Source: Mucilaginibacter rigui (GTDB lineage Bacteria > Bacteroidota > Bacteroidia > Sphingobacteriales > Sphingobacteriaceae). Taken from it: a DNA stretch of 64,000 nucleotides. Of this stretch, positions 35,328-44,778 are shown piece by piece (within the stretch, counting starts at the first letter, position 1; every line of letters starts with the position of its first letter). The stretch lies in the NCBI RefSeq assembly GCF_014773275.1, contig NZ_JACWMW010000001.1:434001-498000 (forward strand), in the 5' to 3' direction. The notes beneath the pieces are model-generated. The model searched no databases, was not told where the DNA came from, and worked only from the letters and a program-made list of their open reading frames with translations. A program made the position numbers and the translations under genes.

Positions 35328-35765
35328 TTAAACCCCAACGTATTCAAAGCGGTTGTTGTCGTTGCTTCTTTCGCGCTTAAGTTTGTTCTCTTTGGCAAGC
35401 TTTAGCAAAATGCCCGATAGTTCTGATGTTTTAAAATCCGAGTCGAATTTTTCTTTGCAGTAATCTGCAATTGATGAGATAGAGTGAGGGGTTTTAAAAT
35501 AATCGCTGCTTAGCAATTGGTTTAATACTTTGGTAGCGCCCGGCTTTTTACGGCCATGTGCCTCATTTACCTCATTTTCGCGGGATGACCTGCGGCCTCT
35601 TTTATTGAAAATATCAGATCCTTCCGTATCTCCCTTCTCTGTATCCATTATCTCGTCTAAAAGTCTGTCAACCACTCTCACTTGCACAGCTTCAGACTGG
35701 AAAGAATTAACAACCTCAGCTATTTCTGTAAGTTGTTTTTTTAATTTTTCAATTTGTCTGTTCAT
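35328..35765 (-). CDS. Conserved hypothetical protein, coiled coil plus winged-helix-like end
   Basis: 145 residues, not recognised by name. Residues 1-45 form an amphipathic helix (MNRQIEKLKKQLTEIAEVVNSF), 46-80 a charged low-complexity linker (RRSSRENEVNEAHGRKK), and 85-145 a helical domain ending in strands (HSISSIADYCKEKF, SELSGILLKLAKENKLKRER, RFEYVGV) that resembles a winged helix. This could be a small DNA-associated regulatory protein, but that is inference. It is transcribed alone, convergent with the bshB1 operon. Confidence 0.75.
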   Translation of the reverse strand: MNRQIEKLKKQLTEIAEVVNSFQSEAVQVRVVDRLLDEIMDTEKGDTEGSDIFNKRGRRSSRENEVNEAHGRKKPGATKVLNQLLSSDYFKTPHSISSIADYCKEKFDSDFKTSELSGILLKLAKENKLKRERSNDNNRFEYVGV

Positions 35766-35900
35766 CCTATTGTAACCCTTAGTATTATGTAATGTATTTT
35801 AATATATACGCAACCATAAATCAATTAATAACACCTGCTGATGAATTATTAATATTATTATAATAACGCCATACCGCAATTATAGTATTTGATGAATAAA

Positions 35901-35932
35901 AAAAGCGCCTGTTGGTTTTAAAACAGGCGCTT
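35901..35932 (-). terminator. Intrinsic terminator of the lysine aminotransferase gene
   Basis: AAGCGCCTGTT (35903-35913) pairs with AACAGGCGCTT (35922-35932), 8-nt loop; a poly-A on the plus strand gives the T run for the minus-strand transcript. It lies 24 nt past the gene's stop. Confidence 0.92.
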
Positions 35933-35955
35933 GTAGCAATATTATTACACTTTTA

Positions 35956-37287
35956 TTATAGTTGAAGCAATATTTTTTCGAGCACATCCATACCTTCATC
36001 AATATGTTGTTTATCTATGATAAGTGCGGGCCTGAAACGGATGCTGCGATCGCCGCAACCCAGGTACATAATATTATATTCTAATCCGTGATTAATAAAG
36101 GCGTTACGGGTATCGGCATCAGGGAAATCAAAGGCGGTTAACAAGCCCTTACCACGTACATTGGTGATGATATTATTTTTAGCCGCGATGTTTTTAAGGC
36201 TGGTTTGCAGGTACTCGCCGGTTTGGGCTGCTTTATCGCAAAGGCCGTCTTCCTCAATAATTTCCATGATCTTGGAAGAGCGTACCATATCTACCAAACT
36301 ACCGCCCCAGGTTGAGTTGATTCGCGATGATACATTAAAAACGTTGTTCTCTATCTCATCAACTTTTTTGCCTGCCAGTATACCGCATACCTGCATTTTT
36401 TTACCAAAAGCTAAAATATCCGGACGGGCTTTTTCGCCAAAATGCTGGTGCAGCCAAAACTTACCGCTTAGGCCTACGCCGGTTTGCACTTCATCATATA
36501 TCAGCATCACTTCGTTCTCATCGGCCAGTACCCGTAGTTGCTCCAAAAATTCCTGGCGAACGTGTTTGTCACCACCTTCGGATAATACTGGCTCAATAAT
36601 AATGGCGCATATATCATCAGGGTTATCGGCAAATGCCTTTTTTATCTGGGCGATAGATTTTGCTTCGCGATTTTTAAGGTCTTCAATATTAGCATCTGTC
36701 AGCGGGAAATGGATCTCGGGAAGGGATACCCTTGGCCAATCGAACTTGGCGAACCATTTGGTTTTAACCGGTTGTGTGTTTGTTAAACTTAAGGTATAAC
36801 CCGAGCGACCGTGAAATGCGTTTTCGAAGTGGATCACCTTAAAACCTTTTTCGGTAGTATGGCCTTTGGCAAAGTTCTTTTGCACTTTCCAGTCCATAGC
36901 TACTTTAAGGGCATTCTCAATGGCTAATGAGCCACCTGAAATGAAAAAGGCGTGTGGCAGATAATCAGGTATACCCACACGGCCAAATGTTTCTACAAAC
37001 TGCGCATACTGCTCGGTATAAATATCAGAGTTTGACGGGTTGGTTAATGCGGCCAGCATCAGGCTTTTCTTAAATCCTTCGTCGTTCAGCATTTTAGGGT
37101 GGTTATAACCTAAGGGAACAGAAGCAAAACAGGTGAAAAAGTCTAACAGCGTGCGGTTGTTTTTAGCATCGTAAATATGAACGCCCTGGCTTTTTTCCAT
37201 ATCAAAGGTAAGGTCGAAACCATCGGCCAAAATATGCTTGCTTAATGCAGCCTGAACATTTTGAGGGGTTACTTGCAGTTGGTACAT
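35956..37287 (-). CDS. lat: L-lysine 6-transaminase
   Basis: PLP enzyme transferring the epsilon-amino group of lysine to 2-oxoglutarate. The 443-residue protein has fold-type I class III aminotransferase motifs: FFISGGSLAIENALKVAMDWK near residue 110, FHGRSGYTLSLTNT near 163, and LIYDEVQTGVG near 265, with the PLP lysine in LAFGKKMQVCG. The N-terminal TFDMEKSQGVHIYDAKN and the VSSRINSTWGGSLVDMVR region are typical of lysine 6-aminotransferases rather than acetylornithine enzymes. It is monocistronic with its own terminator. No further lysine-degradation genes adjoin it. Confidence 0.9.
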   Translation of the reverse strand: MYQLQVTPQNVQAALSKHILADGFDLTFDMEKSQGVHIYDAKNNRTLLDFFTCFASVPLGYNHPKMLNDEGFKKSLMLAALTNPSNSDIYTEQYAQFVETFGRVGIPDYLPHAFFISGGSLAIENALKVAMDWKVQKNFAKGHTTEKGFKVIHFENAFHGRSGYTLSLTNTQPVKTKWFAKFDWPRVSLPEIHFPLTDANIEDLKNREAKSIAQIKKAFADNPDDICAIIIEPVLSEGGDKHVRQEFLEQLRVLADENEVMLIYDEVQTGVGLSGKFWLHQHFGEKARPDILAFGKKMQVCGILAGKKVDEIENNVFNVSSRINSTWGGSLVDMVRSSKIMEIIEEDGLCDKAAQTGEYLQTSLKNIAAKNNIITNVRGKGLLTAFDFPDADTRNAFINHGLEYNIMYLGCGDRSIRFRPALIIDKQHIDEGMDVLEKILLQL

Positions 37288-37576
37288 ATAGTATTATATT
37301 GGTTAATACAAATCTAACAAAAAGCCCTAAATAACAATAATTTAAAGGTTTTTGAACCAATTGGCTAAAAAGTAACTTTAAATGAACTAAACCTATTTTT
37401 TGGACTACATCTATTATTGGTATACCGATAACAGATGTACATATGTGCGGATTTTAGGTGTGAAGACGCGCAAAAGGGGGTTGAATTTTTATACAATGAG
37501 TCTGCGCCTTTGCGAGAGCCTCAGTTTGAAATAGCTTCTTAATTCCGGGTAATTGTAAATATCCGCTAAATCCCGG

Positions 37577-38464
37577 TTAAAATTTATCCTTCATTCCAAG
37601 CAATCCCCAAATACCGCCGCTGTGGATGGCGAGGATCTTGCTGCCGGGCTTAAAATGATCTTTAGCGGCCAGATCATACATGGCATAAAGCATTTTACCG
37701 GTGTAAATGGGCTCTATCAGGATGCCGGTATCGGCTACAAATTGTTTGATGAATTGAATAAGTTCCGGCGTAGTTTTACCGTAGCCGCCAAAGTGATAAT
37801 TAAGGTGCAGGGAATAGTTAGCAGGGGGAGCTAAAAACTTATCTATCTCATGCTTCATAAAACCGCCGTTCTTTAATACTGGTACCGCGTTAAAATGGGT
37901 GGGGTGGTTATGTTTGGTTAATCCGTTAATAATGCCTGCCGCTGTAGTACCGGTACCACAAGCACAGAAAATATGGTCGTAGGTGTCGGTGAGTTCGTCA
38001 ACCAGTTCGCTAACGCCTTTTGCTCCCCCGGCAGATGCGCCGCCTTCGTCTATAAAAAAGGCTTGCTCATCATCAGCAAAAAACTTAGCGAATAATGCTG
38101 GTTTATCGCGATAGCTATCCCTGTCGGTAAAAATAAGCTGCATGCCATGCAGTTTGCAAAGGAAGAGGGTGTCGTTTTCCACTTCTTCGCCACGCACTAT
38201 ACCCGTGGCTTTAAAACCAAATTTGGCTGCCGCCGCGGCCGTTGCCAGCAGATGATTGGAGTATGTACCGCCAAATGTTACCAGATGGGTTTTGTTTTGC
38301 ACCTGCGCTTGCAGCAACACATATTTAAGCTTGCGCCATTTATTGCCTGATATAGTAGGGTGGATGAGGTCATCGCGTTTAATGAATACTTGGATACTTT
38401 TGCCGGCAAATAGTTCATTTTTTATTTGCTGAACGGGGCTGTATATTTCAAGGCTGATATCCAC
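37577..38464 (-). CDS. ACC deaminase / D-cysteine desulfhydrase family PLP enzyme
   Basis: 295-residue fold-type II PLP enzyme. The PLP lysine is in ISGNKWRKLKYVL near residue 42, and TFGGTYSNHLLATAAAA near 65 is the substrate and cofactor loop. The glycine-rich phosphate loop is CACGTGTTAAGIING near 170. This family includes 1-aminocyclopropane-1-carboxylate deaminase and D-cysteine desulfhydrase; sequence reading does not decide which. At 295 residues it is slightly shorter than the 330-340 of characterised members. It is transcribed alone, divergent from rluD. The 289 nt on its other side hold nothing I recognise. Confidence 0.87.
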   Translation of the reverse strand: MDISLEIYSPVQQIKNELFAGKSIQVFIKRDDLIHPTISGNKWRKLKYVLLQAQVQNKTHLVTFGGTYSNHLLATAAAAAKFGFKATGIVRGEEVENDTLFLCKLHGMQLIFTDRDSYRDKPALFAKFFADDEQAFFIDEGGASAGGAKGVSELVDELTDTYDHIFCACGTGTTAAGIINGLTKHNHPTHFNAVPVLKNGGFMKHEIDKFLAPPANYSLHLNYHFGGYGKTTPELIQFIKQFVADTGILIEPIYTGKMLYAMYDLAAKDHFKPGSKILAIHSGGIWGLLGMKDKF

Positions 38465-38530
38465 ATTGCAAACTTATAAAGTAAAGCTGATATATTATTA
38501 CAGCGCCTTTGGGCTTAAGCCTAATAACAT

Positions 38531-38538
38531 TACTTTTG
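38531..38538 (+). promoter_or_regulatory. -7 box immediately before rluD
   Basis: TACTTTTG, exact TAnnTTTG match, ending 4 nt before the ATG at 38543. Transcription would begin at or next to the start codon. Confidence 0.55.
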
Positions 38539-38542
38539 CCAA

Positions 38543-39601
38543 ATGATAGACGAGACTACTCTAATTGATAGCGACGAACAGGATTTGTTTGAACACCTGC
38601 GCGTGGTTGTTGATAAAGGTCAGTCGTTGTTGCGAATTGATAAATTTTTGATGCACCGTGTCGAAAATGCATCTCGTAACCGTATCCAGAATGCTATTGA
38701 TGCCGGCAATGTGCTGGTGAACGATAAGGTTATAAAGGCCAGCTACCGGGTGAAGCCACAGGATGTGATCTCGGTAGTATTACCGCACCCTCCGCGTGAT
38801 ACCGAAGTTTACCCGGAGAACTTACCGATAGAGATTGTTTACGAAGATAACGACGTGCTTATTGTAAACAAAGCTGCCGGTATGGTGGTGCACCCTGGCT
38901 ATAATAATTACACAGGTACCCTGGTAAACGCGCTGGTGTACCATTTTAACCAGTTACCAACCTTGCCCGGTAATGATGGCCGGCCGGGTTTAGTGCATCG
39001 TATTGATAAAGATACGTCAGGTTTGCTGCTCATTAGTAAAAACGAGCGCAGCATGAACTACCTGGCCAAGCAGTTTTACGATCATACCATCAACCGTAAG
39101 TATATAGCACTGGCCTGGGGCGATATTGCTGAAGACGGTAACGTGAGCGGTTATATTGGCCGCAGTGTGAATGATCGCAGGGTAATGTCCATATACGATG
39201 ACCCGGAGAAAGGCAAATGGGCTGTTACACATTATAAGGTATTAGAACGCATGGGTTACGTTACCCTGATAGAGTGTAAATTGGAAACCGGCCGTACCCA
39301 CCAGATCCGCGCGCACATGAGGCACATTGGTCACCCGTTATTTAGTGATGCTATGTACGGTGGTGATAAAATTTTAAAGGGTACTGTATTTAGTAAATAC
39401 CGCCAGTTTGTTGAGAATTGTTTTGAGATAATGCCCCGCCAGGCGCTGCATGCGCAATCACTTGGGTTTTTGCACCCATCGCTAAAAAAGGATATTTATT
39501 TTGAAGCCCCGCTCCCCGAGGATTTTAAGGGCGTTTTAGAGAAATGGCGAAAATATACCAGTGCCAACACACCAGACGAGATACAGCCGGAAAACAATTA
39601 A
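38543..39601 (+). CDS. rluD: RluA family ribosomal large subunit pseudouridine synthase
   Basis: Isomerises uridines in 23S rRNA. The 352-residue protein has an N-terminal S4 RNA-binding domain (SLLRIDKFLMHRVENASRNRIQNAI, residues 28-72) and a catalytic domain with Asp155 in HRIDKDTSG, then GRTHQIRAHM near 247. The S4 domain and length favour RluD (or RluC) over RluA. The start lies 4 nt after a promoter box. No close operon partner; the next gene is 98 nt away with a palindrome in between. Confidence 0.93.
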   Translation: MIDETTLIDSDEQDLFEHLRVVVDKGQSLLRIDKFLMHRVENASRNRIQNAIDAGNVLVNDKVIKASYRVKPQDVISVVLPHPPRDTEVYPENLPIEIVYEDNDVLIVNKAAGMVVHPGYNNYTGTLVNALVYHFNQLPTLPGNDGRPGLVHRIDKDTSGLLLISKNERSMNYLAKQFYDHTINRKYIALAWGDIAEDGNVSGYIGRSVNDRRVMSIYDDPEKGKWAVTHYKVLERMGYVTLIECKLETGRTHQIRAHMRHIGHPLFSDAMYGGDKILKGTVFSKYRQFVENCFEIMPRQALHAQSLGFLHPSLKKDIYFEAPLPEDFKGVLEKWRKYTSANTPDEIQPENN

Positions 39602-39663
39602 TTATTTTTTACAATCTAATTTGAGAAAATGACGTTAATAGCACTGATATTAACCAGTAGAAA

Positions 39664-39679
39664 TCTGCAAATTTGCAGA
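39664..39679. promoter_or_regulatory. 16-bp perfect palindrome upstream of aminotransferase gene
   Basis: TCTGCAAATTTGCAGA reads the same on both strands and ends 20 nt before the ATG at 39700. This is the place for an operator. No known regulator site is recognised, and it could be chance or part of a small hairpin. Confidence 0.35.
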
Positions 39680-39699
39680 CCAAAAATCAGTTCATTTAA

Positions 39700-40536
39700 A
39701 TGCCGCCTGTTTATATAAATTTTAACGGAGAGATATTACCTGCAGATAGCATATTGCTTACTATTGCCAACCGGGCATTTAGGTATGGTGATGGTTTGTT
39801 TGAGAGCATGCGGGTAATGAAAGGTAAGCTGAAATTTCCCGAACTGCATGCCGAACGCCTGCAAAAAGGGATGAAGGCTTTAAAGATAGATGGTTACTCG
39901 CAGGCCGATAGCTGGTTTTTAAAAGAAAAGGTTGAAGAACTTGCCCGCCGTAATAAAATAAAGCATGGCCGTTTGCGCCTTACCGTTTTTAGGGATGCCG
40001 AAGGCTTGTACACGCCTACCCAAAACAAAATGGCTTACTGCCTGGAGATACAGCCGATAGACGAGCCACGTTATTTTTTAAACGAGCGCGGCCTGATCAT
40101 GGATGTTTATACCGAACTGCCCAAGCCGTTAAATTGGTTATCGAACATCAAAACCTGTAATTCGCTTATTTATGTAATGGCGGGGATCTACAAACAGCAA
40201 AATAAGCTGGATGATGTATTCCTGATAAACCAAAACAGGTTTTTGTGCGAGGCTAACAGCTCAAACATATTTGTGTGGTACCAAAACCATTTATACACCC
40301 CGGCCTTAAGCGAGGGTTGTGTAGAGGGGGTAATGCGCCGGGTAGTGATACAGCTTGCCCTGGATAATAATATCCCGGTTACCGAAGCCCAAATAAACCC
40401 CGAGATATTAAACGCAGCCGACGAAGTGTTTTTAACCAATGCCACCAAAGGCATCCAATGGGTGATGGGTTATGGCGTAAAGCGCTATTTTAACCGCATC
40501 AGTAAAGCGCTGATGGATGAGTTGAATAAGTTGTAG
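39700..40536 (+). CDS. Class IV aminotransferase (possible aminodeoxychorismate lyase)
   Basis: 278-residue fold-type IV PLP enzyme. The opening YINFNGEILPADSILLTIANRAFRYGDGLFESMRV is typical of branched-chain aminotransferase, D-amino acid transaminase and PabC. The PLP lysine is in NIKTCNSLIYVMA near residue 151, and EANSSNIFVW near 185 binds cofactor. Length and form fit PabC, which would complete p-aminobenzoate synthesis with PabB at 27.6-28.9 kb, but family members overlap in sequence. A palindrome precedes it and a large repeat array follows. Confidence 0.85.
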   Translation: MPPVYINFNGEILPADSILLTIANRAFRYGDGLFESMRVMKGKLKFPELHAERLQKGMKALKIDGYSQADSWFLKEKVEELARRNKIKHGRLRLTVFRDAEGLYTPTQNKMAYCLEIQPIDEPRYFLNERGLIMDVYTELPKPLNWLSNIKTCNSLIYVMAGIYKQQNKLDDVFLINQNRFLCEANSSNIFVWYQNHLYTPALSEGCVEGVMRRVVIQLALDNNIPVTEAQINPEILNAADEVFLTNATKGIQWVMGYGVKRYFNRISKALMDELNKL

Positions 40537-40549
40537 GGATTGTTGGTTA

Positions 40550-41323
40550 AGGGTAGCTCCTATGGAGCACAAAATCTCTTATTGCAGCTTTTCTACAAAG
40601 CGGTTGTTCCTACGGAACATACTTGCATAACCACAAATAAAGTCTTAATATGCATGTTCCATTTGGGCTGCCGCTTGTAGGAAGATATAGCCAAATGACC
40701 GTATTCAGTTGAAATACCCATCACTTGCATGACCACAAACAAAGCCTTTACATGAATGCTCCATCGGGATTGTCTCTTGAGAAAGACATACCGAAGATAG
40801 TATTCAGTAGGAAATACCCATCAATTCATAACCCAAATAAAGTCTTAATATGAATGTTCCATTTGGGTTGCCGCTTGTAGAAAGATATAGCCAAATAACC
40901 GTATTCATTGGGAAATAGCCACCACTAGCATAACCCAAATAACGTCTTAATATGTATGTTCCAGGTGGACTTGTAGGAAGATACAGCCGAATGATCGTAT
41001 TCAGTATGAAATACCAATCAATTCATAACCCAAATAAAGTCTTAATATGAATGTTCAATGTGGGTTGCCGCTTGTAGGAAGATACAGCCAAATGAACGTA
41101 TTTAGTAGGAATACCCACCACTTGCATAACCCAATAAAGTCTTAATATGCATGTTACATTTGGGCTGCCGCTTGTAGGAACATATAGCCAAATGACCGTA
41201 TTTAGTGAGAAATGCCCATCACTTGCAGAACACAAATGAATCTTTTTGGTTGAATGCCCCATCGGGGCTACCGCTTTGTAGAAAGCAGGTAATTAACTGA
41301 TTGTGCTCCGTAGGAGCTACCCT
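40550..41323 (+). repeat. REP/BIME-like element expanded into about six 101-bp tandem units
   Basis: Outer ends are inverted repeats: AGGGTAGCTCCTATGGAGC (40550-40568) and, on the minus strand, AGGGTAGCTCCTACGGAGC (41305-41323), differing at one base. Next inside are paired TTTCTACAAAGCGGT blocks. Between them lie imperfect tandem units starting at 40621, 40723, 40823, 40924, 41020 and 41120, plus a partial at 41221 (lengths 102, 100, 101, 96, 100, 101). Each contains AAAGTCTTAATATG, a degenerate REP hairpin, CGCTTGTAGGAAGATA, and GTATTCAGT. No open frame of note. It lies 14 nt from the end of the RAYT gene. Confidence 0.85.
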
Positions 41324-41337
41324 CCGCCACACAAGAG

Positions 41338-41799
41338 TTATTGAGGCTCTTTAAATATATATCGCTCATCAAATACTATATCAAAGCTGGTAAGTAATTG
41401 CCGGTACTCATCTAAAAACGTTATTTTCTTATGATGCTCTTGCTGATTATTTATGTAATTAACAACTTTATCAATTTGCGATTTGCTATAGGTGAAAGCG
41501 CCATAACCTTCCTGCCATTGAAACTTGAAAGGAGTTAACTTTTCTTTATTTATCCATTCAGAAGAATCGCCTTTTACAAATCTCATTAAATTAGAAAGGG
41601 ATTGTGAGGGATTTAGGCCGATAAACATATGTGCATGATCGGGCATGTTATTTATACAAAGCATTTTATGACCATTGTTTTGAACTGTTGCAGTAATGTA
41701 TAATCTCAAACGCTCATCCCAATTGATGCTTAACAAAGCAGCACGGTTTTTAACTGCGAATACGATGTGTACATATAATTGAGTATAAGTATTGGGCAT
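41338..41799 (-). CDS. REP-associated tyrosine transposase (IS200/IS605-like TnpA)
   Basis: Y1 single-strand DNA transposase or RAYT, 153 residues from the ATG at 41797-41799. The HUH metal motif is His55-Ala-His57 in MPDHAHMFIG; the catalytic Tyr115 and Gln119 lie in VVNYINNQQEHHKK with the Y-x3-Q spacing of IS608 TnpA. GYGAFTYSKS near 99 is typical of the family. No tnpB or IS ends were seen. The 3' end lies beside the REP-like array, whose GTAG-headed hairpins match what RAYTs recognise, so it is more likely a domesticated RAYT than a mobile IS. It is 5 nt from the preceding DUF3050 gene on the same strand. Confidence 0.92.
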   Translation of the reverse strand: MPNTYTQLYVHIVFAVKNRAALLSINWDERLRLYITATVQNNGHKMLCINNMPDHAHMFIGLNPSQSLSNLMRFVKGDSSEWINKEKLTPFKFQWQEGYGAFTYSKSQIDKVVNYINNQQEHHKKITFLDEYRQLLTSFDIVFDERYIFKEPQ

Positions 41800-41804
41800 T
41801 GTTG

Positions 41805-42596
41805 TTAATTTACTACTTGCTCCGCCTTTATCTCCGCCAGTATTCCATCCCACAATGCAACCCTTGCCTGTAATGCTTGTTTAACAGCAATTGTGGCTGC
41901 CGTCCATTTGTTGTCATCATCGCCGCAAAGTTCGGCGGTCATTTGGTAGGCTAACTGGGAGTGGTGGTCGCCATCAACTTCAATGTGGCGCTCCAGGTAG
42001 TAAAGTAGTATCTCAACTTTACCGGGCAGTTGTCCGTTTAGTTTTTTTACCATTTCTATGAACATCCCGGGGATCAGATCTTCGCGGCCAAAGGTAAAAA
42101 CGGCTGCCTGTAAAAAGCTTTTATCGGTAGCTATCACTTCAAAAGTATGCTTCACAAAGGTACGCGCGGCTACGGGCATATCGGCGTTTGCCAAAGCAAT
42201 GTTTACATCTTTTTGCGTGCTTAGTTGTTTAAATAACGATACAATGGCTGATGTATCGCAGCCAGCCTGCTGCATAGCTTTCAGGTACAGTTCAAAATGA
42301 CTGGTACGTTCGCCGGTGTGGTCCACATCACTTTCTTCGCCGGTAACTATTTCGTTGATCAGGTAACGGGTGTTGGCATTGCCAACCGGCATCCACGGCA
42401 GGGTGGTGCAGGTTAGGTTTTGCTGCAGGGCTTTCAGTAACGACATAAAATCCCAAACGGCAAATATGTGGTGCTGCATAAAAGTATGCAGGCTATCAAT
42501 GCTATTAATGTTTTGGTATAGCGGGTGGGCTATTAGTTTTTCGCGTAGCGGCTCAATTTCTGTTTTTAGCTGCGTTATCCTATCAGTACTGTTCAT
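41805..42596 (-). CDS. DUF3050 domain protein (haem oxygenase-like fold)
   Basis: 263 residues, all helical. [42 protein letters not shown] at the N-terminus and [21 protein letters not shown] near 210 match DUF3050, a family with the haem-oxygenase/TenA-like fold. His and Glu residues ([21 protein letters not shown]) could bind a metal pair. Function is unknown. It lies 2 nt downstream of fmt and 5 nt upstream of the RAYT gene, so all share a transcript; the association with fmt is probably not functional. Confidence 0.84.
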   Translation of the reverse strand: MNSTDRITQLKTEIEPLREKLIAHPLYQNINSIDSLHTFMQHHIFAVWDFMSLLKALQQNLTCTTLPWMPVGNANTRYLINEIVTGEESDVDHTGERTSHFELYLKAMQQAGCDTSAIVSLFKQLSTQKDVNIALANADMPVAARTFVKHTFEVIATDKSFLQAAVFTFGREDLIPGMFIEMVKKLNGQLPGKVEILLYYLERHIEVDGDHHSQLAYQMTAELCGDDDNKWTAATIAVKQALQARVALWDGILAEIKAEQVVN

Positions 42597-42598
42597 TA

Positions 42599-43516
42599 TT
42601 ATAATTTATTCCCTCTCAAAAATTCTTCAATAGCCATACGTTTCTTGCCTTCCAACTGTACATCTGTTACGCTGATGAACCCATCTTTAGTGGCAAATTT
42701 CAATTTGGTTTTATTATCGGTTACAAAACCACCGGCTGCAATGCCTGGTTCGCCTGGTTCGTAATCGGCATTGTATATTTTTAATACCTTATCGTTCAAA
42801 ACGGTGTATGCAGTAGGCACCGGGCTTAACCCTCTTATCAAATTATATACCTGCTCGGCCGGCTTGTTAAAATCTACCAGGCAATCTGTTTTGAATAATT
42901 TGGGGGCATGTTTTAGTTCCATGCCTTCGGCCAGTTCTTCCTGCGGGTGTTCGTGATAGCGGCCGCTTTCTATTCCTTTAACGGTTTTCACCAGCAGGCC
43001 TGCGCCCTTGTTCATTAATCTGTCGTGCAGGTCGCCGGCAGTTTCTTTACCGGTAAGTGTTACTTTTTCGGTAAATAAAATATCGCCGGTATCAATATCG
43101 TGCTTTAAAAAGAAGGTGGTAACACCACTCTCTTTTTCGCCGTTAATGATGGCCCAGTTGATAGGTGCAGCACCGCGATATTGCGGCAGTAAAGATGCAT
43201 GCAGATTTATGGTGCCCTTTGGCGGCATGTTCCAAACAACCTCGGGCAGCATCCTGAAGGCTACCACCACCTGCAGGTCGGCTTTAAGGGCCTCCAGTTC
43301 CTGTAAAAAATCAGGGTCTTTCAGCTTTTCAGGCTGCAATGTTTTTATTCCGTTGGCATCAGCATATTGTTTTACTGCTGATTGATTTATTTTTTGACCA
43401 CGACCGGCCGGTTTATCAGGGGCAGTTATAACGGCAACTATATCACAACCAGCCTTTAACAATGCATCAAGCGATGCTACAGCAAATTGCGGGGTACCCA
43501 TAAATATTATTCTCAT
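42599..43516 (-). CDS. fmt: Methionyl-tRNA formyltransferase
   Basis: Formylates initiator Met-tRNA using 10-formyltetrahydrofolate. The 305-residue protein starts [19 protein letters not shown], and the catalytic loop [20 protein letters not shown] near residue 105 carries the Asn-His pair, with the Asp in HDIDTGDIL following. The C-terminal OB-like domain begins near 205. Length is normal. It sits between the NamZ-like gene (17 nt upstream) and DUF3050 (2 nt downstream) on the same strand. Confidence 0.97.
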   Translation of the reverse strand: MRIIFMGTPQFAVASLDALLKAGCDIVAVITAPDKPAGRGQKINQSAVKQYADANGIKTLQPEKLKDPDFLQELEALKADLQVVVAFRMLPEVVWNMPPKGTINLHASLLPQYRGAAPINWAIINGEKESGVTTFFLKHDIDTGDILFTEKVTLTGKETAGDLHDRLMNKGAGLLVKTVKGIESGRYHEHPQEELAEGMELKHAPKLFKTDCLVDFNKPAEQVYNLIRGLSPVPTAYTVLNDKVLKIYNADYEPGEPGIAAGGFVTDNKTKLKFATKDGFISVTDVQLEGKKRMAIEEFLRGNKL

Positions 43517-43533
43517 TGGGGGCGAATGTTATG

Positions 43534-44778
43534 TTAGTTATACAGCAAATATTTGCTGCGTGTAGCTTTAAATTTAGTTAAACCGGGTTCCCAGGTCTGG
43601 CGTATCTCTGCTTCGGTTTTACCTGCAATAATCTGCTGGCGCAACACATCATTACCTGCCAGCCTTTTAAAATACGGGATAAAAAAATGCGCCTTATCCG
43701 GGTATATCTTGTACATATCAATTAACCAGGCCAAATTAAGTTTTCCGCTGTTGCGGATGGTTTGCATATTGTAATTTTTAAGATCGAGCCCATAACAAAC
43801 CGTATCTTTTAACGGCGGGTTATCGCTCATGCCGGGTATGCTTACCGGTTTAAACGAAAACTCGTATTTGCTTTTTAATAAAGGGCTGCCGATAACCTGG
43901 AAAGGGAACAAGGTGCCGCGGCCTAAACTCAGTTTAGTTCCCTCAAAAAAGCAGATATGCGGGTACAGTAATATCGACTGCGCGGTATTTAAATTTGGCG
44001 AGGGGTTTACCGGGAGGGTATAATCCATATTGTGGGCGTAGTTGGCCACTTTAATAATCTTAAGCTTGCATTTTACCTTTTTTTTTAACCAGCCCTCGCC
44101 ATTTATCATTTGGGCGTATTCGGCTATGGTCATCCCATGTAAAATGGGTATTGGGTGCATGCCTACAAAAGAGCGATAGCCTGCGGTATCTAATATAGGC
44201 CCATCAATATAAACACCATTAGGGTTTGGCCTGTCAAGCACCATCAGCTCTATATTGTTTTCGGCACAGGCCTCCATTACGTAATGCAGGGTAGATATAT
44301 AGGTGTAAAAACGTGTACCAACATCCTGCACATCAAAAATCATCAGGTCTATTCCTTTCAGATCATCTGGCGTTGGTTTAAAATGCTTGCCGTAAAGGGA
44401 TATTGCAGGCAGGCCGGTAACGGCATCAACAGTGTTATTAATAGTAGCGCCATCGCTGGCATTACCTCTAAAGCCATGTTCGGGGCCGTAAATCTTTTTT
44501 ATACCTACCCCTAATTTCAATAAGCTATCAACCAAAGGCATTTTTTTACTGCCAATGATAGATGTTTGGTTGATCAGCATGCCAATTTTGCGGCCTTTTA
44601 AATAATCAAGGTACTCACTTGTCCTGTCGGCAGCGGGAAGTATTGGGGCGACGATCTTTTTTACCGCTACGGCTTTATTCGCTTTATTAGTGGCCTTTGG
44701 CGCCTGCGCAAAGTTGTCGCACTTAAATGCCAGGAGGCTTAAAGCCAAAAGCGGGGTGTAAATTTTAATGCCGATCAT
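43534..44778 (-). CDS. DUF1343 protein, NamZ-like exo-N-acetylmuramidase
   Basis: 414 residues from the ATG at 44776-44778, with a signal peptide (about 1-24). IGMLINQTSIIG, KKIYGPEHGFRGNASDGATI, LYGKHFKPTPDDLKGIDLMIFDVQDVGTRFYTYIS-type motifs are those of DUF1343, whose founding member NamZ cleaves terminal MurNAc from peptidoglycan fragments. The His in GPEHGFRG and Asp in FDVQDVGTRFY are conserved active-region residues. An ATG at 44859 would add 27 residues and overlap the divergent permease gene; the start at 44778 gives a proper signal peptide. Likely role: cell-wall recycling in the periplasm. Confidence 0.9.
   Translation of the reverse strand: MIGIKIYTPLLALSLLAFKCDNFAQAPKATNKANKAVAVKKIVAPILPAADRTSEYLDYLKGRKIGMLINQTSIIGSKKMPLVDSLLKLGVGIKKIYGPEHGFRGNASDGATINNTVDAVTGLPAISLYGKHFKPTPDDLKGIDLMIFDVQDVGTRFYTYISTLHYVMEACAENNIELMVLDRPNPNGVYIDGPILDTAGYRSFVGMHPIPILHGMTIAEYAQMINGEGWLKKKVKCKLKIIKVANYAHNMDYTLPVNPSPNLNTAQSILLYPHICFFEGTKLSLGRGTLFPFQVIGSPLLKSKYEFSFKPVSIPGMSDNPPLKDTVCYGLDLKNYNMQTIRNSGKLNLAWLIDMYKIYPDKAHFFIPYFKRLAGNDVLRQQIIAGKTEAEIRQTWEPGLTKFKATRSKYLLYN

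Noticed and set aside
40621..41220. CRISPR-like array
   Set aside because: Units of about 100 bp are similar along their whole length, with no short repeat alternating with unique spacers, and no cas genes are present.
41800..41853. Upstream ATG for the RAYT gene
   Set aside because: It would overlap the end of the DUF3050 gene; the family begins at MPNTYTQLYVHIVF.
41338..42596. Mobile IS200/IS605 insertion with ends and tnpB
   Set aside because: No tnpB or subterminal hairpin ends around the gene, and it is closely packed in a run with DUF3050 and fmt.
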